Below are positions 21,616 to 31,626 of a stretch of DNA of 64,000 nucleotides, piece by piece (positions within the stretch are counted from its first letter, which is position 1; each line of letters begins with the position of its first letter). The DNA is taken from contig JASEVX010000007.1 in assembly GCA_031761405.1 (NCBI GenBank), positions 30,468,859 to 30,532,858 of the forward strand, written 5' to 3'. The notes beneath the pieces are model-generated. The model did not search any database. It was given only the letters and a program-made list of their open reading frames with translations, and had not been told where the DNA came from. Source of the DNA: Serripes groenlandicus (Eukaryota; Mollusca; Bivalvia; Cardiida; Cardiidae). A program made the position numbers and the translations under genes.

Positions 21616-21662
21616 GGGTACTCAAAAGAATCGTCTCAGTGAGACGATTCTTTTGAGTACCC
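21616..21662. repeat. Near-perfect 47-bp palindrome
   Basis: GGGTACTCAAAAGAATCGTC is followed at once by its reverse complement ending GACGATTCTTTTGAGTACCC, with weaker pairing outward (CCCTATGTTG / CAACATTAG). It is one member of a dispersed set (34320, 36599, 54897). Confidence 0.85.
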
Positions 21663-21911
21663 ACAGGGCCACAACATTAGTAATAAGAGAAATATTGTGG
21701 GGAAAAGACCTGTTCACTCCCTCTTATCTTGTCATCTGCATCAAGGAAAAAATTGTTCAGAAACTGAACAGACTTAATTTGAGGTGCAAGTGTGTTCCGG
21801 GTGTTATTCTCCATGCATGTAATTTGTAGTCTTCTGAACTTTTCAATTGATTTGACATTCATGGCTGATTTCTGGCCGACTTCACATTCTATTTCCTGTG
21901 GAACAGACTTA

Positions 21912-22110
21912 ACACTTTCCCATTTGCAGATGCATTTTTCAGCAGTCTACTTTTGGCAACAATGTGACAAAAGGAAAAATTGCTCATCTTGAGTGTTTTC
22001 TTCAGTAAGCCACAATGTTTTCACCAATTTATGGACATCTGAAAACAAAATTTTGGCAGAAGTTTTCATAGTTGTCTTCTGTAGACTTCAGTTGTTTGAA
22101 GGATAGGGTG
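21912..22110. mobile_element. Diverged MITE
   Basis: TTAA-CACTTTCCCATTTGCAG, GTGACAAAAGGAAAAATTGCTC, GTTGTCTTCTGTAGAC, GGATAGGGTG. Right TTAA lost. Confidence 0.55.
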
Positions 22111-22135
22111 AAAAAAGCTCTTTGAATGACATTAA

Positions 22136-22357
22136 CCCTTTCCCTCATATAGAAGCTTTCTGAAGCCTCTGCAGCAGACAGCTTTTTGAAAACATAGTGA
22201 CAAAGGAAGAAATTGCTCAAAACAAGCAATTTCTTCTTTTGCCATAATGTTTTCCGCTTTTAATCATAGGTTATCCATTCAATTGTAGAGATTTTGTATT
22301 TTTTGACAAAATATGTTAAAAGTCGCCTGCTGCAGAATTGTCGTATTAGGGAAAGGG
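22136..22357 (-). mobile_element. Full-length 222-bp TTAA MITE, reverse
   Basis: TTAA both sides. CCCTTTCCCTCATATAGAAGC to GTATTAGGGAAAGGG. The hairpin is AAATTGCTCAAAACAAGCAATTT. Confidence 0.94.
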
Positions 22358-22503
22358 TTAAAGCACAAAAGGTTTCTCCAAGGACAGGTTCCTGGAACAC
22401 TTAGAATCTTCTCAATTGCATCTTCAAGAAGACTTTCCAATGACTAGATGAAATAGGGAGAAATAGACTGGTCTTTATGCCACAATATTTCTCTTATTAC
22501 TCA

Positions 22504-22692
22504 ACATGCGTCATTCGTCTTCCACCAATGGGCTAAGTCAATGTGGAAAAGCAGCCAGCTGCTTGGGAAGATTGTTGTGTGGAGTACTGGTGTGAGAAAA
22601 CCAGGAAATGCACAAGTAGGTGAACTGGCCGCCGTGATATAACTGACAAACTGTTAAAAACGGTGTTAAACTCCAATCAATCAATCAATCAA
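22504..22692 (+). mobile_element. SINE, 5' truncated, 12-bp target duplication
   Basis: It lacks the tRNA head and starts in the middle domain. It runs through AACTGGCCGCCGTGATATAAC and AACGGTGTTAAACTCC to a (CAAT)n tail. TCTTATTACTCA is repeated exactly at 22492-22503 and 22693-22704. A 5'-truncated copy with a perfect duplication fits LINE-type target-primed insertion. Confidence 0.92.
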
Positions 22693-22725
22693 TCTTATTA
22701 CTCATTCAGCCCTCTCCCATGTTTA

Positions 22726-22865
22726 CGGACCACCTCGGTGGTAGAGTGTCCGCCTCGATAGATGGAGGTCGCAGGTTAGAACCTCATACCAAAAACTTTA
22801 AGAATGGTAGTAATGGCTGCCCTCCTTGGCCTTGACCTCTGAGACGACTTATTACATCCTATCAG
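22726..22865 (+). mobile_element. SINE head fragment, second tRNA type
   Basis: CACCTCGGTGGTAGAGTGTCC (A-box region) and GTCGCAGGTTAGAACC (degenerate B box), then GTAGTAATGGCTGCCCTCCTTGG. The same head and linker occur at 30466, and in reverse at 32976, 57059 and 60749. Confidence 0.75.
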
Positions 22866-23024
22866 GTGAACTGTTCAATAATTATAGACAAAAGAGAGAT
22901 AGTCAACATCGACATCAGTTTTAGCTTGACAGGAACTCGGGAAGGGCTTCCCAAAGGCAAGGAAATTGAAAGGGCTTCATGAGCATTTTTTCCTTTCACC
23001 TGACGTTTAATATCAGACTTTCCC

Positions 23025-23297
23025 ACTTGCAGACATATTTGGAATCATCTGCAGCAGACAACATTTGAACAAGATTTCTCATTTTCAATAAATATACTTC
23101 AATCTATATAGGTTTTCCATATAATCCTCTGCATTATAACTAGACTCTTCCACTTGTAGATGCATTTTGAAACATCTGACTAGCAGACGACTTTTGCCAT
23201 TGTGGTGACCTTGAATTCAATACTTTTTATATGAGCTGCCTTTATATGATATTCAAGTCGGCTGCTGCAGATTTGGTGTATGTGGGTAAGGGTCAAA
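23025..23297. mobile_element. Two degenerate MITE fragments
   Basis: CTTTCCCACTTGCAGACATATTT with ATCTGCAGCAGACAAC, then a second with CTAGCAGACGACTTTTGCC and GGCTGCTGCAG and GTATGTGGGTAAGGG. Confidence 0.5.
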
Positions 23298-23474
23298 AGT
23301 AGTCTGCTGATGACTTTTTCTTATTGTGTTTTGTACAATTTTTTTGTACAACAACATTTTTAATTCTGTGGACCAAATAAGATAATATACCAGTTCTTAG
23401 ATATTATAATTTTTCCTTCAACTTAGTTTCAATATAAGAAACAGAGTCCAAAAATGATATCATGTCAGCAGATA

Positions 23475-23669
23475 ACCCTTTCCCACATACAAAAAATCTG
23501 CAGCAGGCGACTTTGAAACTATTTGGACAAGGAAAAGTTTTAAACAGAGTTTAACATTTTGGCAAAGCAAAAAATTGCTCATTTTGAGTAATTTCTCCTT
23601 TAGCCACAATATGTTTTCAAAAGTAGCCACCTGCAGAAACATCAAATAGTGTCTGTAAGTGGGAAAGGG
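23475..23669 (+). mobile_element. MITE, diverged
   Basis: CCCTTTCCCACATACAAAAAATC to GTCTGTAAGTGGGAAAGGG. The left flank is ATAA and the right flank TTTTA, so TTAA is eroded. It directly abuts the candidate exon at 23676. Confidence 0.8.
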
Positions 23670-23675
23670 TTTTAT

Positions 23676-23731
23676 TATCCAGTCAGACTTGACAACAATT
23701 CCATTGATGTCAATCATGCGATTTCCCTTCC
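23676..23731 (-). CDS. Candidate exon abutting a MITE
   Basis: On the minus strand, TTTATTTTTTTGCAG is a strong acceptor. It is followed by an open frame reading KGNRMIDINGIVVKSDW that runs into the MITE without a stop. No clear donor is seen before the MITE, so the exon may be broken or chance. No family is recognised. Confidence 0.27.
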
Positions 23732-23889
23732 CTGCAAAAAAATAAATCTCTGACCCCTGCCAGCTTCAATAATGGGGGATCTGAGGCAACTTCCTTACAT
23801 GAAAGTCTCCTGAGATTCAAAATCATTTGTGCATTTAATTACCTGTTCTATTATGGCTTTTCATGTATGATACCTAACTAGCTTTTAAT

Positions 23890-24140
23890 CCATTCCCCGC
23901 TTAAAGCAAATCTGCAGCAGACGACATTGAAAACATTCTACGTGCAATTATTACAAATCTTTAATATTATATGAAAGTACAAATACTGAAAATAGTTGTA
24001 AACAATGTGGAAAGAGGGAAAATTGCTCATCATGAGCAGTTTCTCCTTTTGCCGCAATGTTTATATAAGGCGTCTGCGGCAGATGCGTCTGCGGCAGATG
24101 CATTAAAATGCATCTGTAAATGGAAATTTAAAGGGTTAAA
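23890..24140. mobile_element. Diverged MITE with duplicated end motif
   Basis: CATTCCCCGCTTAAAGC, CTGCAGCAGACGAC, hairpin GCTCATCATGAGC, then GCGTCTGCGGCAGAT twice in tandem (15 bp) and AAAGGGTTAA. Confidence 0.65.
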
Positions 24141-24204
24141 AATATCATCCTCTGAATGTCTTTCATGTTTTTTTGTTTGTTTTTGTTTGTTTTAACTTTT
24201 TATT

Positions 24205-24650
24205 TTCCACATACAATACATCTGTAGCAAGCTACTTTGAAAACATCCTAGAAACAAGATGTGTTTGTGAAACACTGATGCCCCTGAATAGCAACATCTA
24301 GGTCAAAGGTCAAGGTCACAAGGTCAAAAATTTTGGTACTGACAGAAAGGTCATGTCACAAGGAATACATATGTGAAATATGGTAGCCGTACCTGTTATG
24401 GTTCAAAAGTAGTAGTCAAGGTTAAAGTTTTTTTCGACAGACAGACAAACAGGCCAAAAACTAGATGCCCACCGAATCGGTGATTCCGGGGGCATACAAA
24501 TCTGATAAGTCCATATACAATTAAGTATATAATTATTGCCTTCATTGAGTTGAATATTTTGCAGCAAAAGAAATTCATCATGATAAGCAATTTGTCTTTC
24601 CTTTCAAAATTAGTCAGCTGCAGCATGCATCTGCAATTGGGAAAGCGTGG
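24205..24650. mobile_element. MITE interrupted by a nested element
   Basis: Left part TTTTCCACATACAATACATC...GCAAGCTACTTTGAAAACATCC (24205-24253). Right part resumes near 24501 and has GCAGCAAAAGAAATTCATCATG, GTCAGCTGCAGCATGC and TTGGGAAAGCG. Confidence 0.6.
24254..24500 (+). mobile_element. AAACAAGATGTG-type element
   Basis: Starts GAAACAAGATGTGTTTGTG and ends with a GACAGACAGACAAACAG tract and CGGTGATTCCGGGGGCATAC. Contains GGTCAAAGGTCAAGGTCAC. Short, with no ORF. Similar in layout to 58153-58446. Confidence 0.7.
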
Positions 24651-24654
24651 TTAA

Positions 24655-24869
24655 CCCTTTCCCTCATATAGACGCTTTCTGACGCCTCTGCAGCAGGCGG
24701 CTTTTTGAAAACATAGTGACAAAAGTAGAAATTGCACAAAACGTGCAATTTCTCCTTTAGCCACAATGTTTTCCACTTTTTGTCATAGGTTATCCATTCA
24801 ATTATGGAGATGTTTTGACAAAATACGTTCAAAGTCGTCTGCTGCAGAATTGTCGTATGAGGGAAAGGG
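24655..24869 (-). mobile_element. TTAA MITE, reverse
   Basis: TTAA-CCCTTTCCCTCATATAGACGC to CGTATGAGGGAAAGGG-TTCA. About 7 bp shorter than consensus in the right spacer. Confidence 0.94.
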
Positions 24870-24945
24870 TTCAATCATCCCCAAAATCCCAAATCAAAGC
24901 TAGCATACAGGGATCAGTCACTGAATCCTAGATCAAAACCATTAA

Positions 24946-25168
24946 CCCTTTCCCTCATACGACAATTCTACAGCAGACGACTTTGAACGTATTTTGTCAA
25001 AACATAGAAAATCTCTAAAGTTGAATGGATAACCTATGACAAAAAGTGGAAAACATTGTGGCAAAAGGAGAAATTGCATGTTTTGTGCAATTTCTTCTTT
25101 TGTCACTATGTTTTCAAAAAAGCAGTCTGCTGCAGAGGCATCAGAAAGCGTCTATATGAGGGAAAGGG
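24946..25168 (+). mobile_element. Full-length TTAA MITE
   Basis: TTAA both sides. CCCTTTCCCTCATACGAC to TATGAGGGAAAGGG, 223 bp. It lies 76 bp from the previous copy, in opposite orientation. Confidence 0.95.
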
Positions 25169-25326
25169 TTAAATCATAGACATTCATGCAAATATCATTC
25201 AGCATCTTTAGATACTTCCAGAATGTTAAATGTAACATTCTATTTGTGGATACACATAATTCATCATGGAAGTAATTTTTTTTATCAATGTTCAACGAAA
25301 ACAAATCAACAAAACCAAGATATTTA

Positions 25327-25480
25327 ACCCACCTGTAGACGCATTTCGACCCATTCGCAGCAGACACCTTTAGAGAATTTAGTGAAAATTTCTCCTTTTC
25401 TACAATATTTTCTGTATTTATGCCGAAATGTTTTCAACGTCTTCTGCAGATGTGTTGTAAGTGAGAAGAAGGGGGTTAAA
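25327..25480. mobile_element. Degenerate short MITE
   Basis: CCCACCTGTAGACGC, GCAGCAGACACC, GTCTTCTGCAGATGTGTTG, GGGGGTTAA. The central hairpin is reduced. From 25481 to 25690 nothing is evident. Confidence 0.5.
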
Positions 25481-25888
25481 CGTTTTTACTCATTCATGTA
25501 TTGCATGCCTATATCATATAGCTTTCAGCTGCCAGAAGTAAATAAGAAGGGAAAGCACAATAATGCAATACAATTTAGCATGCCTCACTTGATTTGCACA
25601 TCATATGATATACAGAATACATCACATCACGGCAAATCGGCTAATCTGGCAGGTTCATATTACTCATTGCTATTGTAATCAATGTATAATCAAAGAAACA
25701 AATAGCAGTTTATTACATGCTATTTTCCAGTAAATTAGTTTTATTCAATTGTCAGTAATCAATGCATGTCAATTCTATTATACTATATCTCCATAAACTT
25801 TTGCCTATAGATATTATCAACATTGTCAACTGCAGTTGTATCAAAATGTACTTGCAAATGGCAATGGGTTAAATAGTTTCTTTTTTAA

Positions 25889-26186
25889 CCCTTCCCCAAA
25901 TACAACAAATCTGCAGCAGACGACTTTGTAAACAGTGACCAAAATCTGAAAAATCTCCACAAAAGATAGCTTTATTGTTAAATGAATATGAAAACATTGT
26001 GGCCAAAGCAGAAATTGCTCATCATGAGCAATTTCACCCCTGGCCACAATGTTTTCAAAATGTGTCTGCTGCTTTTGCATCAAAATGTGTCTGCAGTCGA
26101 AAAAACATTGTGGCAAGTGGAGAAATTGCTGTTTTCAAAAGTCTTCTGATGCAGAGGAGTAAGATACGTCTGTGTGTGGGAAAGGG
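25889..26186. mobile_element. Composite MITE, about 300 bp
   Basis: TTAA-CCCTTCCCCAAATACAAC to GTGTGTGGGAAAGGG-TTAA. It contains a full left half, a hairpin (GCTCATCATGAGC with GGCCAAAG/CTGGCCAC arms) and then a second partial left arm (AAAAACATTGTGGCAAGTGG). It looks like two copies recombined. Degenerate relatives lie immediately before it (25690-25871). Confidence 0.7.
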
Positions 26187-26304
26187 TTAAACATAAGAGA
26201 GTAGATTTATTAATAACATTTAATGTAATCAAAAGTAATCTGCTTCAGGTTTGTCAACAATTGCAAGTATTACACAGAAAAGGATTCATTGCCAATATCT
26301 TTAA

Positions 26305-26526
26305 CCCTTTCCCTCATATAGACGCTTTCTGACGCCTCTGCAGCAGACAGCTTTTTGAAAACATAGTGACAAAAGAAGAAATTGCACAGAACGTGCAATT
26401 TCTCCTTTTGCCACAATGTTTACCACTTTTTGTCATAGGTTATCCATTCAATTATGGAGATTTTCTATCTTTTGACAAAATACGTTCAAAGTCGTCTGCT
26501 GCAGAATTGTCGTATGAGGAAAAGGG
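26305..26526 (-). mobile_element. Full-length 222-bp TTAA MITE, reverse
   Basis: TTAA both sides. CCCTTTCCCTCATATAGACGC to GTATGAGGAAAAGGG. First of a three-element chain. Confidence 0.95.
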
Positions 26527-26530
26527 TTAA

Positions 26531-26782
26531 CAATTAAAATTCTGACATACAGTTTTTGCAGCAGACAACTTTTTGAAAGCATCTCTCGGCAAAAATGTGG
26601 ATATTTTCTATACATTTTGTGTACAATTATGTATTATGTAATTATGTTAAAAATTAACAATTTGCCACATTGTTTTTAACGTTTTTCAGTAATAATATAC
26701 CTTCATTTATAGAGATTTTCCGTGTTTCAGCCTCGATGTTTTCGAAGTCGTCTACTGCAGATCTGTTGTATGTGGGATAGAG
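26531..26782. mobile_element. Degenerate MITE, middle of chain
   Basis: Lies between two single TTAA sites. Has TTTTGCAGCAGACAAC, TTTATAGAGATTTTCCG, GTCGTCTACTGCAG and GTATGTGGGATAGAG. The left terminus is lost. Confidence 0.65.
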
Positions 26783-26786
26783 TTAA

Positions 26787-27008
26787 CCCTTTCCCTCATA
26801 CGGCATTTCTGCAGCAGACGACTTTGAACGTATTTTGTCAAAACATGGAAAATCTCCACAATTGAATAGATAACCTATGACTAAAAGTGGAAAACATTGT
26901 GGCAAAAGGAGAAATTGCACAAAACGTGCAATTTCTTCTTTTGTCACTATGTTTTCAAAAAGCTGTCTGCTGCAAAGGCGTCAGAAAGCGTCTATATGTA
27001 GTAAAGGG
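26787..27008 (+). mobile_element. Full-length 222-bp TTAA MITE
   Basis: TTAA both sides. CCCTTTCCCTCATACGGC to TATGTAGTAAAGGG. The hairpin carries AAATTGCACAAAACGTGCAATTT. Its loop is inverted relative to most forward copies, as if the hairpin had flipped. From 27010 to 27300 no feature is seen. Confidence 0.93.
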
Positions 27009-27302
27009 TTAATAGCAATAAATTACCATTCTGTTGACTGAGTAAAGGATTAATTCTCCCTACCAATTGTAAAACGGTGAAGGTCTGCTAAAATCCAGAA
27101 GTTTCCTGTAATTTCATTTTGATTTAATTCAAACTTTACAATGTCTTAATCAATTCGAGACTATTAAGAGGAAACCGGTTTCCAATTTTCACAAAATCAG
27201 GTTGTATTTCCACTGAAGGGAGTGGAACTTCCACACAATGCAGTTGACCTATTTTAATAGACTGTTTTACCCTCGGAGACATTTAAAAACTATCACATTT
27301 TT

Positions 27303-27495
27303 AAATGTTTCCTCTATTTCAGAAGCATTTTTATTCATTTAAAAAGATGACTTTTGAAAACATGGTGACAAAAGGAAAAACAATAGTGAGCAATTTCTCA
27401 TTTTGCCAAAATGATAAGAGAATCACAATATTTTTGCCTATAATTGTTCAAGGTCGTATGCTGCCGATTTTGTATTATGGAGCAAAGAGCTAAAC
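27303..27495. mobile_element. Degenerate MITE
   Basis: GAAAACATGGTGACAAAAGG, GAGCAATTTCTCATTTTGCC, GTCGTATGCTGCCG and a GAGCAAAGAGCTAA end. Terminal repeats barely recognisable. Confidence 0.45.
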
Positions 27496-27647
27496 AACAT
27501 ACAGGCTATATTTTTTGTTTCACACAATTAAAGCTCTTTCCAATTCTCTCACAAAGATCAAATTGATAAATGTTTTTAGAAATGAGTTATTTTACAGGAT
27601 TTCTATTTTATTTTTATTAATTTTATACCAGTTCTAATAATAAAACA

Positions 27648-28598
27648 AAAGGGGCATGATGGCTTTGGATCGCTCACCTGATTTATTTCATGTGATTCAT
27701 GCAATTAAAAGCCAAGCACAATAACTCATTTGAGGCCAAACCGGAGGCCCAAAAGGACCAGTAGTGCTCCACTGCCACAAGGTGAAACAACCCAACCCTA
27801 TGAATTGTATATCAAATTAATTTGGCAGAAAACCGGCCAGATACTTTTGAGGAGATTTTGTTCACATTAGCCATATAAGGCAAGACGCGCCGCGCCCACT
27901 GGGGGCCATGAATTTTGACCAATCAACATGGCGTGAAGGAATTTGATAGTCACCCTAGGAACATTTCTTTAACAATTATTTGAAAATCGGCCAACCAATT
28001 TGGGAGAAGAATTTTTAAAAAAAATTGTTTGGTTGCCATGGAAACCAGAATTTTGCATGGATCCAACAAATTTGAAGGCATTCTGGAGAGTACATTAAGA
28101 TGCTTGCTGTTATTAGTTTGATTCCAATTGACCCACTGGTAACTGAGTGATGTTGACGGACGCACGCGGGACATAGAGCGATCACAATAACTCAACTTGA
28201 GCACTTTGTACACAGGTGAGCAAATGACAAGGGGCCCATGACACCTATCTAGTTCACTTGGTTGTGTAAATGGATCTGAATATAATTTTAACAATCTTAA
28301 GTTAGACGGTCACCTAAATGGAGTCAGTACTTTTGGTCAAGAATATTTGTTAATTTTTTCTTTCTTTCCATTGCCATGGCTATCACAAATTTCCATGGAA
28401 TTTAATTCTTTGAAATACTTTGAAAGAGGACCACCTAAGATACATTCCTAAGAGTTAATTTTGAAATTGATCCATAATGGTTTAGGTGAATATGTTTGTA
28501 GAAAAATGTGAACAGATGGACAGTAAAAGCGATGTGGCCTGTTGCTGAGTGATCACAATAGCCCTATCCACATTTCATGCTCAGGTTAGCTAAAAAGC
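27648..28598 (+). mobile_element. Degraded GAGCTAAAAA-type element(s)
   Basis: AAACAAAAGGGGCATGATGG...GATCGCTCACCTG start, GCCATATAAGGCAAGACGCGCCGCGCCCACTGG core unit, GGTTGCCATGGAAACCAGAATTTTG block, and TCAGGTTAGCTAAAAAG end. Probably two partly overlapping copies of the 6569/35672 family. Confidence 0.65.
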
Positions 28599-28617
28599 CT
28601 TCCTATATAAGTGAAAA

Positions 28618-28864
28618 CGAGGGCTTGGCGTGAAACGGTTGTAACTAAAATTTATATTTTTTTTACCAAGGTTAATCACCTCGCCATAAAGTCATTATAA
28701 GCATTAAATCATTTTTTTTGGTAAACAATGGAAATTTAGGTGCCATTGCTCGTTCTGAGCAATGGCACCTAAATTTGCATTGTTTACAAAGGGGTCAAAA
28801 TTGCCCCTAAACCAGGGATCTCAAAATAGGTTTTTATTTACATCCGTTTCACGCCAAGCCCTCG
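28618..28864 (+). mobile_element. 247-bp palindromic element, CGAGGGC ends
   Basis: Terminal inverted repeats CGAGGGCTTGGCGTGAAACGG and the complement, an inner palindrome GGTGCCATTGCTCGTTCTGAGCAATGGCACC, and TTGTTTAC/GTAAACAA pairs. No ORF. Two further copies (31627, 49761). Transposon family unknown. Confidence 0.88.
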
Positions 28865-29090
28865 AAAAGGTTTAATTAAAGCTCCTATCAGTGAATCAAA
28901 GATCTTCCGATTGATACAGTTGTTCGTCTTATGTAATGCAATAAGGTACGATACAATTCAGTTTGTATATGGAATTTACTACATGCTTCTTGATATATAA
29001 TCAAATTTCTGTATATTTTATGGTTGCACTAAAATATATAATGTAGTATCCTCCTCCTGATAAATAGAAGAAGTACATTTGGGTACTTAA

Positions 29091-29400
29091 CCCTTTCCCA
29101 CATATAGCCACTTTCTGACGCCTGTGCAGCAGACGTCTTTTGGAAACAGAGTGACAAAAAGAAATAAATGCACAAAACGAGCAATTTTCTCCTTTTGTCA
29201 CAATGTTTTCATCTTTGTTTCAGTAATTATACCTTGTAATTTTTACTTTTGCCACATATTGTTTCCAATTATTATTCACTCATTACACATTTATTCAATA
29301 AGATGTTCAACATTTTGCAACAATGTTTTCAAATTAAAATCTTTAATAATCATTCTTTCATTAATGTAGATTTACAAATTTCATCTGCATTGTGTGAAGG
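29091..29400. mobile_element. MITE, diverged and extended
   Basis: TTAA-CCCTTTCCCACATATAGCC, GTGCAGCAGACGTC, hairpin TGCACAAAACGAGCAATTTTC, then expanded AT-rich sequence with repeated CAATGTTTTCA, ending GTGTGAAGGATTAA. Confidence 0.65.
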
Positions 29401-29501
29401 ATTAATGTTCAGATTTTCATAGACACAAAACAAACAACACATCACATTGTAATCCTGATATGTTCCAAGTTGGCTGCTGGATGTGGTAAAGGGGGATATA
29501 A

Positions 29502-29722
29502 CCCTTTCCCTCATACGACAATTTTGCAGCAGACGACTTTGAAGATATTTTGTCAAAAAATGGAAAATCTCTATAATTGAATGGATAACCAATGATTATA
29601 AGTGAAAAACATTGTGGCCAACGGTGAAATTGCTCATCATGAGCAATTTCACCTTTGGCCACAATGTTTTCAAAAGTCGTCTGCTGCTATTGCGTTAAAA
29701 TGCGTCTGCAGGTGGGAAAGGG
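29502..29722 (+). mobile_element. Mosaic MITE of two subfamilies
   Basis: The left half matches CATACGAC-type copies (CCCTTTCCCTCATACGAC). The right half matches the GGCCAAAGGTG/CACCTTTGGCC hairpin type with ATGCGTCTGCAGGTGGGAAAGGG. Ends intact, flank TTAA lost. Confidence 0.85.
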
Positions 29723-29917
29723 ATAACATAGGTTATTGCATGTTTTATTGAAGCATAAAAGTAGATTTTCTCATAAAGCATTTCCAGAACTTTCAATTTT
29801 TAGAGGAAATATTTGGAATTGTATGGCAGGCATCTCAATCAAATCACTTCATACATTGCTTGTTATCATTATCATATTCATATTTTCAAGCAAATTGAGC
29901 CCTAAGTCTGGAGTTAC

Positions 29918-30016
29918 CTGCACATACCATAGGGTCAGACATGCAGCATCAATGGTGGTGCCCTTTGTAAATGGTGTACAATCAAAAGGCAAGAGACAAC
30001 CATTTTGTGGACCAAC
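29918..30016 (-). CDS. Candidate 99-nt internal exon
   Basis: On the minus strand, 33 codons are open between AAAAG (weak acceptor, poor pyrimidine tract) and GTGCAG|GTAACT (good donor), phase 0 at both ends. The peptide starts VGPQNGCLLPFDCTPFTKG and contains three Cys and one Trp. It lies outside recognised repeats. The two other minus-strand candidates are further downstream (23676, 19818), so one gene is conceivable. Family not recognised. From 30020 to 30460 I see nothing more. Confidence 0.3.
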
Positions 30017-30465
30017 CTTTTAACCTTTCAAACTCTGAATGTACTTTGCTTCATTATTTTTGTATTGATTCTACATATATATAAATATATATATACATCA
30101 AGTTGTAATGGTCTACTCTACTGTAGAGTTTACAAAATCAGTCTGTGTATCAAGAAATGGACGGACAGTAAAAATATATTTCCACAACCTCCGAGTACTC
30201 TGGTCTTAATGAAATGAAAGGAAACCAATGTCTACAATAATCTAATTTTAATTCTAATTAACAATAACAAGAAAGAATGGTTTCATGAAGATGGGATTAG
30301 TGGATCCTTGATTAATGAAAATCATTTATTTAGAACATCTGGTTTAATAAGTTAAACTTTTCTCAACCCTTTCAGCCATATAGAAGTATCTATAAACTAA
30401 AATTTAATTTACTGATATGGTTGAAATAAAATGTGGCAATTATAAATAAAAATTGCTCATTATAA

Positions 30466-30655
30466 GCAGACAGCCTCGGTGGTGCAGTGGTAGAGTGTAC
30501 GCCTCGGGTTCTGAAGGTCTTGGGTTCGATACCCGTCCGGGTCATACCAAAGACCTTAAAAGTGGTAGTAATGGCTGCCCTCCTTGGCACTCGAGGTTGT
30601 AAATCATTACCACTGACTGGCTAAGAAGTTGCTAAAACAAGTTGCTAAAACAGAG
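30466..30655 (+). mobile_element. tRNA-derived SINE, second head type
   Basis: Head GCCTCGGTGGTGCAGTGGTAG (A box) and GGGTTCGATACCC (B box), then GTAGTAATGGCTGCCCTCCTTGG. The core domain is missing, so it is short. CATTATAA flanks both sides (30458-30465 and 30656-30663). Not a tRNA gene: there is no acceptor stem closure, and SINE sequence follows directly. Confidence 0.87.
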
Positions 30656-30730
30656 CATTATAATCTGGTTGGTCTTTTCTCACAAAGATCTCTACCCTGT
30701 TCCGAAATTATACATCCAATTATCCAGGTA

Positions 30731-30958
30731 TCCCTTTCCCACCTGCAACGCATTTTGACACATCTGCGGCAGACGACTTTTGAAAACATTGTGGCCAAAC
30801 GTGAAATTGCTCATAATAAATGAGCAATTTCTCCTTTGGCCACATTGTCTTCAACTTTATTTCACAATAAAGCTATCTTTTATGTAGATTTTTCAGGATT
30901 TGGCTTAAAGTATTCAAAGTAGTCTGCTGCAGATTTGTTATATGTGGGAAACGGGTAT
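30731..30958. mobile_element. MITE, CACCTGCA subfamily
   Basis: CCCTTTCCCACCTGCAACGC to TATGTGGGAAACGGG. The hairpin is TGCTCATAATAAATGAGCA flanked by GGCCAAACG and CTTTGGCC. Confidence 0.8.
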
Positions 30959-31165
30959 TAAACATATTTACTCAGATACTATCTAATGCAGCCATCTCTT
31001 GAATCATCAAAGCAAATAAACAGTTAAAGCCATGTTACGGGGATTATTAACATGTTCAAATAAAACGGATATCAATGTTGGTGAAGAGCAAAAAGCTATT
31101 AAAAATCAAATTTGAAATACAAAATGCACTGCAAAGCTTAAGGGAGATATTGAATTCTGGAACTT

Positions 31166-31590
31166 AACCCTTACCCTAATGCATTCTCATTCTGAAACAT
31201 CTGTAGCAAATGACTTTTGTAAATATTGTGTTATATAACAGAGAAATTGCTCATAATGTGACTTTTTTTCTTTTTGAGACAATCTTTCCCAATCTATTCA
31301 ATTTTTATACACAATGTATACATACATTTTTTGAGATTTTGACACATCTGCAGCAGACGACTTTGATGATGAGCAATTTCTCCTTTGGCCACATGTTTTC
31401 AAATTGTTCATAATGAGCAATTTCTTCTTTGGCCACATTGTTTTCAACTTTATTTCACAATAAAGCTATCTTTTATGGAGATTTTTCAGGATTTCGTCTA
31501 GAAGTATTCAAAGTTTCCATATTGTATGTGCCTTGATGTTTTTAAAGTCATCTGCTAAAGATGTGTTGTATGTGGGAAATGATGAACAAC
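31166..31590. mobile_element. Two fused degenerate MITEs
   Basis: TTAA-CCCTTACCCTAATGC, CTGTAGCAAATGAC, then ACATCTGCAGCAGACGAC (31344), two AGCAATTTCT(C/T)CTTTGGCCAC copies 44 bp apart, and GTATGTGGGAAATG near 31590. Confidence 0.55.
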
Positions 31591-31626
31591 TGAATCTGGA
31601 ATCAATAGAAGCCATTCACTGTAATT

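Noticed and set aside
27140..27240. Open minus-strand stretch of about 36 codons
   Set aside because: No splice edges and no recognisable family; phrases resemble repeat cores elsewhere.
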